DNA of 47,677 bases from Candidatus Scalindua sp. (GTDB lineage Bacteria > Planctomycetota > Brocadiia > Brocadiales > Scalinduaceae): assembly GCA_021776915.1 (NCBI GenBank), contig JAIQZU010000046.1:1-47677 (forward strand), written 5' to 3'. The notes beneath the pieces were generated by a model, which was not told where the DNA came from, made no database searches, and was given only the letters and a program-made list of their open reading frames with translations. Each line of letters starts with the position of its first letter. Position 1 is the first letter of the stretch. This document shows, piece after piece, positions 16,049 to 25,248 of the stretch. The position numbers and the translations under genes are program-made.

Positions 16049-17536
16049 ATGAAAACTCAATATTACCCGGCATTCGGCGAATTCAAGGAACTTTCAAAAA
16101 AGGGGAATGTAATACCGGTATATCGTCAGCTTTTTGCTGATACGCTGACTCCTGTATCTGCATTTCAGAAGGTTTCAGATGCGGATTACGCATTCCTCCT
16201 GGAAAGCGCTGACGGCGGTGAAAAAATTGCGAGATATTCCCTTATAGGAAGTAATCCTTTTTCAGGGTTCAAATGCCAGGGGCATAGTGTAGAAATCTTT
16301 AATGACAAAGAGACTACGCGTCTTGAAACTACCGATCCCTTCGATGAATTGGAAAAACAAATAGGTAAATTTTCACCCGTACATGTAGATGGCCTGCCTG
16401 ATTTCTTTGGTGGGGCAGTGGGATACATATCCTATGATTCTGTGCGCTATGTCGAAAACCTTCCGGACACAACAACCGACGACCTTAATCTGCCGGACAT
16501 ATACTTTATGTTCTATGATGTTACAATTATTTTTGACCACTTAAATAAGACGATAAAAGTGGTATGCGCCTCTTATATTGACGATAGAGACATTAAAGAT
16601 GTTTATGAGGATGCGGTTGATAAAATTGACAATGTTATAAAGAAACTCCGCACTCCCGTAATGACGCTGAGCGATGACATAACCGAAAAGGGAGAGTTGA
16701 ATATGAGATTCTCATCGAATTTCATGAAGCCGGATTTTATAAGAGCGGTGGGAACCTGTAAGGAATATATTCGCGCAGGAGACATAATACAGGCTGTTAT
16801 TTCACAACGTCTGCAAACGCAGATAATAGCAAAACCCATCAATATCTACCGCACATTAAGGGTCATCAACCCCTCTCCATACATGTTCTATATAAAAATG
16901 AAAAACCTTGAATTAATAGGCTCTTCTCCGGAAGTAATGGTAAAGGTGGAGGGCGGAAGCATTAATGTAAGACCCATAGCCGGAACACGACGGCGCGGAC
17001 GTACCGAGGAAGAGGATGAGATGTTTGCAAGGGAGTTATTATCTGATCCCAAAGAACTTGCAGAGCACATCATGCTCCTTGACCTGGGGAGAAATGATGT
17101 TGGAAGAGTTTCGCAGACCGGCAGCGTTACAATAGACGAAAAAATGGTAATAGAAAAATACTCTCACGTAATGCATATTACATCCAGTGTCAGCGGGAAA
17201 TTAAAGGATGGTAAAAATGCCTTTGACGGCTTAAAGGCATGCCTGCCGGCAGGCACTTTATCAGGAGCTCCAAAGGTGAGGGCCATGGAGATAATAGATG
17301 AATTGGAACCCACCCGGAGAGGCCCCTACGGCGGTGCAGTGGGTTATATAAACTTTTCCGGAGATATAAATACGTGCATTACCATAAGAACCATTGTCTT
17401 GAAAGATGGTAAGGACGCATATATTCAGGCTGGCGCAGGTATCGTTGCTGACTCGATTCCGGAAAGGGAATATCAGGAAACTCTTAATAAGGCAAAGGGT
17501 TTATTAAGAGCAATAGAAGTAGCGGAAAGGATTTAG
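16049..17536 (+). CDS. trpE: Anthranilate synthase component I
   Basis: A 495-residue TrpE, which makes anthranilate from chorismate with ammonia from the TrpG subunit (absent here). The Trp feedback motif LLES is present near residue 46. The chorismate-binding half has IQAVISQRLQT, LIGSSPEVMVK, RPIAGTRRRGRT, LDLGRNDVGRV, the block ACLPAGTLSGAPK, and PYGGAVGY. The start at MKTQYYPAFGEF matches the usual TrpE N-terminus. In-frame starts at 16010 (ATG) and 15998 (GTG) would add a basic 13-17-residue extension, and none of the three has a good ribosome site. No other trp gene is adjacent. It is divergent from the SPFH operon. Confidence 0.93.
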   Translation: MKTQYYPAFGEFKELSKKGNVIPVYRQLFADTLTPVSAFQKVSDADYAFLLESADGGEKIARYSLIGSNPFSGFKCQGHSVEIFNDKETTRLETTDPFDELEKQIGKFSPVHVDGLPDFFGGAVGYISYDSVRYVENLPDTTTDDLNLPDIYFMFYDVTIIFDHLNKTIKVVCASYIDDRDIKDVYEDAVDKIDNVIKKLRTPVMTLSDDITEKGELNMRFSSNFMKPDFIRAVGTCKEYIRAGDIIQAVISQRLQTQIIAKPINIYRTLRVINPSPYMFYIKMKNLELIGSSPEVMVKVEGGSINVRPIAGTRRRGRTEEEDEMFARELLSDPKELAEHIMLLDLGRNDVGRVSQTGSVTIDEKMVIEKYSHVMHITSSVSGKLKDGKNAFDGLKACLPAGTLSGAPKVRAMEIIDELEPTRRGPYGGAVGYINFSGDINTCITIRTIVLKDGKDAYIQAGAGIVADSIPEREYQETLNKAKGLLRAIEVAERI

Positions 17537-17631
17537 GCCTTCCCCATCCATAAAGATTGACAAAAACTTACGTAATAATATAATAATTGAGTAGAGAAGA
17601 AATCAAAGGAATTTCAGGAAGGTTTATTATC

Positions 17632-17761
17632 ACCTGAATTGAGCGATTTTGTAGCCGCAACCTTGAGGTTGCGTAACTTACGTGATCACACCAAATGCTG
17701 AGAAACGCAGGCTAGAGCCTTCGCTACAATAGCATATAATATAAAATCGCTCAATTCAGGT
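17632..17761 (-). repeat. MITE-like repeat, copy C
   Basis: A 130-bp copy with the best-preserved termini: ACCTGAATTGAGCGATTTT at the left and AAAATCGCTCAATTCAGGT at the right are perfect inverses. The orientation is opposite to copies A, B and D. The inner palindrome GCAACCTTGAGGTTGC is intact, while the other half (AACGCAGGCTAGAGCCTTCGC) is diverged. It fills the trpE-htpX spacer. Confidence 0.85.
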
Positions 17762-17815
17762 ATCAGTTAATTCCGTATCCATATGGAAGTTACTAAATTG
17801 TCAAGGAGATAAAAA

Positions 17816-18772
17816 ATGTGGTTAAGATTGAGACTATACCTCATGTTGACGGTGATGTTTGGTATTGTATATGCGGTAATTGTGATGATCGCCAACATGA
17901 TGGGCGTTTCAGGATTTATGTTTTATGCAGTTATTGCAGGAGGCATAACACTTGTCCAGTATATGATGGGGCCTAAGATGGTTGAGTGGTCAATGGGTGT
18001 AAAATATGTTTCCGAGTCAGAGTCTCCTGAGTTGCATAGCATGGTTGGAGAGCTGGCACAAAAGGCAGGGATAAGAAAACCCAGGATCGGTATTGCGAGA
18101 ATGAATATCCCAAATGCCTTTGCCTTTGGCAGATGGGGCAGTGACGGCAGGGTCTGCGTGACTGAGCCCCTTATGAGGCTTTTGAACAGAGGAGAACTCA
18201 AGGCAGTATTAGGCCATGAAATCTCTCACCTGAAGAACCGTGATGTGGCCACCATTACTATGCTTTCCGTAATACCTATGATACTCTGGTACGTTGCCTG
18301 GAATTTTATGTTCAGCAGAGACCGCGAAGGAAACAATACCGCCATGATTGGTATCGTTGCCTTTATTCTCTATTTTATTACAAACATGTTGGTCTTATAT
18401 GCATCGAGGATACGGGAATACTATGCAGACCTTGGAAGTGTAAAGCTCGGAAATACCCCTCATGACATGGCTTCTGCGCTGTACAAATTGGTATACGGAA
18501 ATGCAAAGGTATCTAAGGAGTCATTGAAGCAGATTGAGGGATATAAGGCTTTCTTTGCAAATGACCCGTCCAGGGCGGCATATGAACTTAAAGAATTAAG
18601 ACAGGTTGACCTTGATATGAGTGGTACAATTGATGAAAATGAACTCAAATCATTGGGTATGATGAATGTAAAAATTAAAACTTCTGACAAGCTGATGGAG
18701 ATTTTAAGCACACATCCCAATATGGTTAAAAGAGTAAAACATCTATCCGAATTAGCTCATGGAAGGGCGTGA
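17816..18772 (+). CDS. htpX: HtpX-type M48 zinc metalloprotease with EF-hand-like loop
   Basis: A 318-residue membrane metalloprotease. Two N-terminal helices are followed by an M48 domain with HEISH at 134-138 (Zn ligands His134 and His138, catalytic Glu135) and the third ligand region REYYADLGS near 207. HtpX-type enzymes degrade misfolded inner-membrane proteins. Unusually, residues 265-276 (DLDMSGTIDENE) match the canonical 12-residue EF-hand calcium loop at all ligand positions. The ATG follows AAGGAGATAAAAA. It is followed after 3 bases by a small membrane-protein frame. Confidence 0.93.
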   Translation: MWLRLRLYLMLTVMFGIVYAVIVMIANMMGVSGFMFYAVIAGGITLVQYMMGPKMVEWSMGVKYVSESESPELHSMVGELAQKAGIRKPRIGIARMNIPNAFAFGRWGSDGRVCVTEPLMRLLNRGELKAVLGHEISHLKNRDVATITMLSVIPMILWYVAWNFMFSRDREGNNTAMIGIVAFILYFITNMLVLYASRIREYYADLGSVKLGNTPHDMASALYKLVYGNAKVSKESLKQIEGYKAFFANDPSRAAYELKELRQVDLDMSGTIDENELKSLGMMNVKIKTSDKLMEILSTHPNMVKRVKHLSELAHGRA

Positions 18773-18775
18773 TCA

Positions 18776-18937
18776 GTGATAATTCCAAAGTTTTTTCAAC
18801 TCTTAGGCATGCTTTTATTATTAGAAGGTCTTTATCTTGGTATTGTTAAGCATTCTATGAACCTGGAAATAATGTGCGTAGGACTCGGTATAGCAATTTT
18901 CTATGCCGGAAGGTGGTTGGAGAGAAGAAAGGGTTAA
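18776..18937 (+). CDS. Small membrane protein downstream of htpX
   Basis: A 53-residue frame starting GTG 3 bases after the htpX stop, with GGAAGGG upstream as ribosome site. It begins IIPKFFQLLGMLLLLEGLY, continues with a second hydrophobic stretch (IMCVGLGIAIFYAG) and ends in a basic RWLERRKG. The two-helix hairpin with a positive C-terminus looks real and translationally coupled to htpX. I recognise no family. The frame 18874-19119 that overlaps its end lacks a ribosome site and is not called. Confidence 0.55.
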   Translation: MIIPKFFQLLGMLLLLEGLYLGIVKHSMNLEIMCVGLGIAIFYAGRWLERRKG

Positions 18938-19131
18938 ATGCGGAGAAATATTTTTTCTTATACAAGATTACCGATTTGCCATTTGCGGCGATGATGTCAT
19001 TTCTTAGTTACTGCCTGATTAAAGGACTAATACAGGATTTTCCAAATTCCCCAACAAGACCGGGATCTCTTCCGGCAAAACATCATAGTCAAGAATCCCT
19101 GAATATCTTTTTTATATAAGGAAGCATAATT

Positions 19132-20508
19132 ATGCACGAACAAATGAACATAGAAACAACAAAGGAACAAGTGGAGTCATGGGACAAGAAGTACCTGTGG
19201 CATCCCTTTACCCAGATGAAAGATTTTGTCAATGAAGAACCATTAATTATAGTAGATGGTGAAGGGGTTATTTTGAGAGACATTAATGGTAATGAGTATA
19301 TAGATGGTATTTCTTCCATGTGGTGCAATATACATGGCCATAGAAGAAAAGAGATTGATGATGCTATAAAGAGCCAACTTGATAAAGTTGCTCACACAAC
19401 CCTGCTTGGCATGTCAAATATACCTTCAGCAAGATTGGCAAAACGTCTTGTGGAGATAACCCCAGAAGGTCTTAATAAAGTATTTTATTCTGATAATGGT
19501 TCCAATGCAATCGAAGTGGCTATAAAGATGGCATTCCAATACTGGCAATACAAAGGTTGCCGGGATAAGACTAAATTTGTTACGTTACAGTATGGATATC
19601 ATGGCGATACTTTAGGGGCAGTTGGTGTGGGCGGGATAGATATTTTTCACAATGTATTCAAGCCTCTTTTACTTAAGGCTTTCGTTTCTCCATCGCCTTA
19701 TTGTTACAGGTGTCCATATGATAAAGACAAAGCTGCGTGTTCATCTGAATGTTTAGGGGGGCTGGAAGAGATATTATCGAAAAACTCTGATGCGATAGCA
19801 GCCATGGTTATGGAGCCTCTTGTGCAGGGTGCGGGAGGGATGATCGTCCACCCTGAAGGGTTCTTGTCAGGCGTTAAAGATTTATGTCAGAAATATAATA
19901 TCCTTCTAATTGCAGACGAAGTAATGGTAGGTTTTGGACGCACAGGAAAGATGTTTGCATGCTCACATGAGAATGTAACCCCAGATATTTTTACTATTTC
20001 CAAAGGTTTAAACGGAGGCTATATGCCTTTGGCAGCGACTCTGGCTACAGATGAAATCTATAATGCTTTTCTGGGTAAATATAGTGAACAGAAGACATTC
20101 TTCCATGGCCATACATATACCGGTAATCCTTTAGCATGTGCAGCCGCCCTTGCGAGTATTGATATATTTGGAAGTGAAAAGGTCATAGAAGGTCTTGATC
20201 CAAAGATCAGGGCCCTACAGGAGCGGCTCGAACAATTCCAGGAACTGAAGTCAGTAGGAGATGTGCGGCAATGTGGTCTCATTGCCGGTATAGAACTGGT
20301 TAAGAACAGAGAGACGAAGGAGCCTTATTCGTGGGAAGAGAAAATTGGGATCAGGGTCAGCTACGAAGCCAGGCAACGTGGTTTGATTACCAGACCATTA
20401 AGCAATGTCATGGTTGTTATGCCACCCTTGAGTATAAAAATATCAGAATTGAATAATATGATGGAAATTTTATACGAATCAATAGAGTGTATTACCGGAA
20501 AAAGCTGA
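19132..20508 (+). CDS. bioA: Adenosylmethionine-8-amino-7-oxononanoate aminotransferase
   Basis: A 458-residue class III PLP aminotransferase that converts KAPA to DAPA in biotin synthesis, with S-adenosylmethionine as the usual donor. Supporting BioA over other class III enzymes are WHPFTQM near the N-terminus, SSMWCNIHGH, YSDNGSNAIEVA, YGYHGDTLGAV, and SKGLNGGYMPLAATL with the PLP Lys at about 291, then HGHTYTGNPLACAAA. The start has weak ribosome support (AGGAAGC). No other bio gene is adjacent, so the pathway is scattered. Biotin would serve the acetyl-CoA carboxylase whose beta subunit is at 3194. Confidence 0.93.
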   Translation: MHEQMNIETTKEQVESWDKKYLWHPFTQMKDFVNEEPLIIVDGEGVILRDINGNEYIDGISSMWCNIHGHRRKEIDDAIKSQLDKVAHTTLLGMSNIPSARLAKRLVEITPEGLNKVFYSDNGSNAIEVAIKMAFQYWQYKGCRDKTKFVTLQYGYHGDTLGAVGVGGIDIFHNVFKPLLLKAFVSPSPYCYRCPYDKDKAACSSECLGGLEEILSKNSDAIAAMVMEPLVQGAGGMIVHPEGFLSGVKDLCQKYNILLIADEVMVGFGRTGKMFACSHENVTPDIFTISKGLNGGYMPLAATLATDEIYNAFLGKYSEQKTFFHGHTYTGNPLACAAALASIDIFGSEKVIEGLDPKIRALQERLEQFQELKSVGDVRQCGLIAGIELVKNRETKEPYSWEEKIGIRVSYEARQRGLITRPLSNVMVVMPPLSIKISELNNMMEILYESIECITGKS

Positions 20509-20765
20509 CTTAAGAGGTGGCCTGAATGCAGTCAGAAGGCGCAAATAATTGTTTTTCAGGTTTTTTACGATTAAAGACTATAGGGGGAGCAAAATAGTCT
20601 AAGGTTTTGCTGGTGCGATTGTTAAGGAGATATTGCATGCGCTGCACCTACTTATTATCTGGAATTTCACTAAATTCCTTCTTTACTTAATACTGAAATA
20701 TGATAGCTTATTACCCTTTGAAATTTGCACTTGATGTCTATGAATTTCAAAGTTGCTGCAAAAAA

Positions 20766-20820
20766 GTAGGGGCGTAAAGTCCTCGGCGCTTCTTGTCCGG
20801 GGATGGCAATACGCCCTTAC
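20766..20820. repeat. REP-like palindromic repeat
   Basis: GTAGGGGCGTA at the left pairs with TACGCCCTTAC at the right, and CCTCGG with CCGGGG inside. It is the only structured part of the 350-base spacer between bioA and the aminomutase gene; the rest (20509-20765) shows nothing I can name. Confidence 0.5.
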
Positions 20821-20860
20821 ATTTAATCTATAAGAAATAAGTAAGATTTGAGGTAGGCAA

Positions 20861-21985
20861 ATGTACGAATTTAAAATGGAATCCTGGCAGGAAGAGGGGC
20901 AATGGCAGGAACAGATTAAAGACCAGGTCAATTCATTAGAAAAGCTGAGTCAATACATTGATATCACTTCTGATGAGGAAGAGGCGATAAAAACTTTAAA
21001 TATGAGATGGGGAACAACACCATATTATGCATCTCTTATGGACAAAAACGATCCTGATTGCCCGATAAGAAAAATGGTTATCCCATCAATGAAAGAAAAT
21101 GAAAACGAACACGGGATTCCAAATTATTTAGTATTTAAGGAAAACCGGAAAAAAACGGACAGGTTCGGAGAAGATGAAAAAAGACCTGATAGTGTTGCGA
21201 GGCAGTATGACGACCGGGTTGCGTTCACAATTACCGATGTGTGTCCAAGTTATTGCAGATATTGTTTTAGAAGAGAAGCCGTAATTGACCAGGAACTGCG
21301 GCTACGATTCGATGCTGATGAAGGATTAGAATGGATTCGAAAACACGAAGAAATTCGTGATGTATTACTGACCGGAGGAGATCCGCTTATGCTGTCTGAT
21401 AAAGACATTAAGTATTTGATTGATAGCCTTCGAGGTATTCCGCATCTTGAAATGATTCGAATCCATACAAAGATGCCAATTACCTGCCCTCAACGAATAA
21501 CAAAAGACCTTCTTGAGATACTGGGACAAGAAAGTGATATTCCAATCTGGATGAATGTCCATATTAATCATCCTAAAGAGATTACGGATAAAATAAAGAA
21601 AGTGATCTGGGATATTCTCCATACCGGTATCAACGTTGGAAATCAGGGCGTAGTTTTGAGGGGCATCAATGATGATGTCGATACCTTCCGAAAACTTCAC
21701 CAAAAACTTCTGTCTGTTCGTATAAGACCATATTACATGTTCCACTGCCAACTGGCGCCCGGAGTAGATCACTTCCGCGCACCTGTAGAAAAAGGTGCAG
21801 AATTAATTAGAGACGGGATTCGCGGCCATACAAGCGGATTAGCTCAACCAATGTATGCTGTTTCCACTAATTATGGAAAAATTCCATTAATGCCGGACTA
21901 TTATATAAAAGCAAACGGTGGAAAGACTTATAAATTACAAAGTTATAAAAAAGATATAACCTATCTTCCATATATCCCTGAATAA
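20861..21985 (+). CDS. KamA-family radical SAM aminomutase
   Basis: A 374-residue radical SAM enzyme of the lysine 2,3-aminomutase (KamA/YodO) family. The cluster motif CxxxCxxC is at Cys128, Cys132 and Cys135 (CPSYCRYCF). LLTGGDPLMLSD, RIHTKMPITCPQRI and IRGHTSGLAQP are family blocks, the last near the PLP-binding region. The enzyme needs a 4Fe-4S cluster, SAM and PLP to move an amino group from C2 to C3. The substrate is uncertain: the two Asp residues that bind the lysine side chain in the clostridial enzyme appear replaced (HCQLAPG, AVSTNYGKIP). A beta-amino acid osmolyte role is possible, but no acetyltransferase partner is adjacent. Confidence 0.85.
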   Translation: MYEFKMESWQEEGQWQEQIKDQVNSLEKLSQYIDITSDEEEAIKTLNMRWGTTPYYASLMDKNDPDCPIRKMVIPSMKENENEHGIPNYLVFKENRKKTDRFGEDEKRPDSVARQYDDRVAFTITDVCPSYCRYCFRREAVIDQELRLRFDADEGLEWIRKHEEIRDVLLTGGDPLMLSDKDIKYLIDSLRGIPHLEMIRIHTKMPITCPQRITKDLLEILGQESDIPIWMNVHINHPKEITDKIKKVIWDILHTGINVGNQGVVLRGINDDVDTFRKLHQKLLSVRIRPYYMFHCQLAPGVDHFRAPVEKGAELIRDGIRGHTSGLAQPMYAVSTNYGKIPLMPDYYIKANGGKTYKLQSYKKDITYLPYIPE

Positions 21986-21998
21986 TATTAATCCTCTT

Positions 21999-22148
21999 TC
22001 ATTTCCAAACGGCACTAACACCTTTTTGATTACCATGTCCATTTATTTCTGCGACAAACATTCCCCCATAACCTTTTTTGTAATTAAAATTATTGCCAAC
22101 AGAGGTTCGAGGATTATATGTCCTTCCTTGAAAGGTAATATTGCTTAA
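21999..22148 (-). pseudogene. Possible C-terminal gene remnant, unknown
   Basis: A 49-codon frame without a start, read leftward. It has protein-like composition (GRTYNPRTSVGNNF, then YKKGYGGMFVAEINGHG, ending SAVWK). I recognise no family. A stop in frame precedes it. It may be the tail of a lost gene or chance; the remaining spacer to 22272 shows nothing else. Confidence 0.2.
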
Positions 22149-22271
22149 CTATGTAACAACGCATCTATAAATTTGTCAAAGAAAGTAAATTCGCTTGTGA
22201 AAAAAAATTAAAAGGATATTATACTCCTATATATTGTAGTAGGTTACACAAACAATGGACTACAAATTCTT

Positions 22272-23183
22272 GTGCAGTTTTTCAAAGCCTTAACCGGAAA
22301 ATCTAAAAAGAAAGCAGATAATTCTATGCCTTCACACGGAAGATTTGAAAGTGCAATGATATATGCCTGTATCACTTTCTTTGTGATAGCAGTGGTCTTT
22401 GTTAGTTTTACTTACAGTGGAAAATGGCAGGCCGGGCTTATTGAGGTCGGGTGTTCGGCGTTTTTATTTGTCATCTTTCTTCATATTCTGAAAATAGTAA
22501 TACCCCAGTCTTCAGGCAGGATTATCACCGCATTATCCGTAATAATAGCCGTCATGCTTATCTACGCAAACTACAGTTTGCAAAAGAACAAGCATAAGGA
22601 ATACACCTTTAAGGAACTCCTTGTGGGTGATTTACTGGTCAAAAAATTAATCGGCACACACGCAGAACTGCCGGATGAACTTCTGGCTAAAAGACTTGAA
22701 GATGTAATCCCAGGTGAATTTGCACAAACAAAGACTGAGAAAGATACCATTGAATCACCATTCGAAAAGCCGGAGAAGGTCTTAATGGGTAAGCCGGTTA
22801 CTTTGCCGTTAGACGAGCCAGGTAGTGTTTCGATGCGTAAGGAAAGGCAGCATCCGCTGGACATGCTAAAGGAAACGGTGGATTATAAATTAAAGGTTGC
22901 AGCGAACGAGGGATTGAGTGTAGACAGGGCCAGGGTGGTTACTGTCGGCTTTGTGGTGCAATTGGAGAAGTTTAAAGAACAGATTTCAGGAGCGCATACA
23001 CCGTCGTCTTTGTATCTTCCGTCAGAAGCTGGGACCTTCAATAACCGCCTCTATCGTACTATTTACAGTAAGCCAGAACTCCCTGCAGATATTTCAGAGT
23101 CGGAAATGCACCAGGCACTACCAGAGGAAAGTGTTGTGGGAGAAGCTGGTAAACAAGTTGAAGGGAAGTTGCAAAAACCGTAA
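22272..23183 (+). CDS. Membrane protein of unknown family, upstream of TPR protein
   Basis: A protein of up to 303 residues. Three hydrophobic helices lie in the first 115 residues (MIYACITFFVIAVVFVSF; GCSAFLFVIFLHILKIVI; ALSVIIAVMLIYANYSL), followed by a hydrophilic region with EFAQTKTEKD and Pro/Glu-rich segments. No domain is recognised. Starts compete: GTG at 22272, or ATG at 22326 (PSHGRFESAM) nearer the first helix; neither has a strong ribosome site. The TPR gene starts 18 bases after its stop, so the pair is probably one operon, with this protein as a possible membrane anchor or sensor. Confidence 0.6.
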   Translation: MQFFKALTGKSKKKADNSMPSHGRFESAMIYACITFFVIAVVFVSFTYSGKWQAGLIEVGCSAFLFVIFLHILKIVIPQSSGRIITALSVIIAVMLIYANYSLQKNKHKEYTFKELLVGDLLVKKLIGTHAELPDELLAKRLEDVIPGEFAQTKTEKDTIESPFEKPEKVLMGKPVTLPLDEPGSVSMRKERQHPLDMLKETVDYKLKVAANEGLSVDRARVVTVGFVVQLEKFKEQISGAHTPSSLYLPSEAGTFNNRLYRTIYSKPELPADISESEMHQALPEESVVGEAGKQVEGKLQKP

Positions 23184-23201
23184 CCAAACAGGAGAAATAA
23201 C

Positions 23202-25196
23202 ATGTGCAGTCTAAGATCTTTTTTCTTTCTAATTACCATTACCATTTTGATTGCACAACAAGTCAATCTTGTGCATGGTGAAGATGATGTAAAAAATGAT
23301 TTAAGTAAATCAATTGACGAATTGAAAAAGGTATTAGAAAAAGAACCGTCAAATGTTGAGGGTCATTATTATCTTGGATTGGCCTACTATGATAAAGGAT
23401 TGATGCCTGAAGCCGTAGGCGAGTTTAACAAGATACTGGAACTCGATAAGAATTATATTAATGCATATTTTCATCTGGGGGCTATTTACACCAATCAGGA
23501 AGATATCGATAAAGCAATTGATATATTCAAAAAGGTATTGCAGGTTGATGAAACCAATGCAATGGCGGAATACAACCTGGGCTTTCTTTATAACAAAAAA
23601 GGATTAGTAGACGATGCAATTGCTGCGTATGAAAAGGCGATTGAAATTCAACCTGATCATTATCAATCATTAAACAACCTGGGAATTATTTATTATAAAA
23701 AGGGATTACCGGATAATGCTATCGCAAGTTATAAAAAGGCTGTTGAGGTGAATCCTGACTATGCCGAATCATATTACAACCTTGGCACTGCTTATCTTGA
23801 ACAGGGCCAGTTGGATAATGCCGTTTCTGAACTTGAGAAGGCCGCAACTCTTGCACCCGGATTCCTGGATGCATATTACAACCTGGGAATTGCATACAGG
23901 AAGAAGGGGATGCCGGATGAAGCAATATCAGCATTGAATAAGGCGTCGGAAATAGATCCAAAGGATATTAAAACGTTAAACAATCTGGCGATAGCGTTTT
24001 ATGAAAAAGGAAAATTTGAGGATGCCATTATCACATATGAGAATATAGTTGCCATCACCCCGGAGGAAGCAAATGTACGCTATAACCTGGGTATTGCTTA
24101 TTTTAAGGCTGGAATGTTAAACGAAGCCATATCAGAACTGCAGAAGGTGTGTGAATTAGAGCCAGGCTACGTAAAAGCTCATTATAATCTTGGCGTTATC
24201 TATATGGGAAAAAACATGCTAAATGAATCTATAAAGGAGTTTCAAGAGGCGTTAAAAATAGATCCCGGTTATGCTAAAGCCTACGTTAACCTGGGAGTAG
24301 TTCATTATAGGAAAGGATTGCCGGATGAAGCTATCACCGCTTACAACAGGGCGATAGAGATCAAGCCGGATTATGCAGAGGCATATTATAATTCAAGTTT
24401 TGCATATCTGAAAAAGGGACTGATAGACGATGCCATAAATATGTTAAAAAAGGGCATTGAGCTTAATCCTGATAATAGCCTTCTCCATTTTCTACTGGGA
24501 AACGCTTATAGTGATAAGGGCTTATTGGATGAAGCGGTTACCGCATGGGAGAAAGTTTTAGAGACAAAACCGAAACACTATAAGGCATATAATAATCTTG
24601 GCTTTGCCTATTATTCAAAGGGACTGGTGGACAAGGCCATAACCTCCCTTAAAAAGGCAATAGAAATAAAAGATGATTATGCCGAGGCACACTATAACCT
24701 GGGTTCAATATATATTGAAAAGGACATGCCCGAAAAAGCGGTCGCAGAGCTTACCAGAACAATTGAACTCAAGCCCGATCATGCAAAAACCCATTATAAT
24801 TTAGGACTCATATATCGCCATCTGGGTGATCTGGACAATGCCATTGCGGAATGGAAGACGGCGGTTAAGATAAATCCCACTTACGCAAAAGCCTATAACA
24901 ATCTTGGCGTTGCATATGACTTTAAAAATCAGATCGATGAGGCCATATATCAATACAAACATGCGATTGAGATGGAATCTGATTATGGCGAAGCCCATTA
25001 TAATCTTGGAATTGCCTATGCCAAAAAAGGCGATATGGAAAATGCTATTCAAAGGTTGAGGAAGGCAATAGAGATAAACCCGGAGAATCTGGATGCACAT
25101 TTTGCCCTTGGCATAATCTACAGGGCAAAATGGAAGGTAAAAGAATCTGAAAGAGAATTTTCAATCTACAAACGTTTGAAATCAGGAACAAATTGA
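23202..25196 (+). CDS. Exported protein of 18 tandem TPR units
   Basis: A 664-residue protein: a signal peptide (SLRSFFFLITITILIAQQ) followed by an unbroken array of 34-residue TPR units, 17 full and one terminal, each of the pattern YNLGIAYxxKGxxDEAIxxxxKAIEIxPDY. By position I count no insertion between units, so it should form one long superhelix in the periplasm or another non-cytoplasmic compartment and act as a protein-binding scaffold. No catalytic domain is present. It is preceded within 18 bases by a membrane protein gene. GGAGAAATAAC gives a ribosome site for the ATG at 23202. Confidence 0.85.
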   Translation: MCSLRSFFFLITITILIAQQVNLVHGEDDVKNDLSKSIDELKKVLEKEPSNVEGHYYLGLAYYDKGLMPEAVGEFNKILELDKNYINAYFHLGAIYTNQEDIDKAIDIFKKVLQVDETNAMAEYNLGFLYNKKGLVDDAIAAYEKAIEIQPDHYQSLNNLGIIYYKKGLPDNAIASYKKAVEVNPDYAESYYNLGTAYLEQGQLDNAVSELEKAATLAPGFLDAYYNLGIAYRKKGMPDEAISALNKASEIDPKDIKTLNNLAIAFYEKGKFEDAIITYENIVAITPEEANVRYNLGIAYFKAGMLNEAISELQKVCELEPGYVKAHYNLGVIYMGKNMLNESIKEFQEALKIDPGYAKAYVNLGVVHYRKGLPDEAITAYNRAIEIKPDYAEAYYNSSFAYLKKGLIDDAINMLKKGIELNPDNSLLHFLLGNAYSDKGLLDEAVTAWEKVLETKPKHYKAYNNLGFAYYSKGLVDKAITSLKKAIEIKDDYAEAHYNLGSIYIEKDMPEKAVAELTRTIELKPDHAKTHYNLGLIYRHLGDLDNAIAEWKTAVKINPTYAKAYNNLGVAYDFKNQIDEAIYQYKHAIEMESDYGEAHYNLGIAYAKKGDMENAIQRLRKAIEINPENLDAHFALGIIYRAKWKVKESEREFSIYKRLKSGTN

Positions 25197-25248
25197 ATTT
25201 TTGTTTAAGTGTAATGTGTGTATACTATCCCTTTTTCAGGTATAATTT

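Noticed and set aside
17241-17254. GCCTGCCGGCAGGC in trpE as a copy of the GC-rich palindrome
   Set aside because: It encodes the conserved LPAG of TrpE, so the palindrome is probably a by-product of codon choice.
18874-19119. 81-codon frame between htpX and bioA
   Set aside because: No ribosome site, protein-unlike sequence, and it overlaps the better-supported small membrane protein frame at 18776-18937.
23202-25196. CRISPR or DNA-level tandem repeat in the TPR gene
   Set aside because: The 102-base periodicity is the 34-codon TPR unit; the DNA repeats are diverged and coding. No CRISPR array was seen anywhere in the window.
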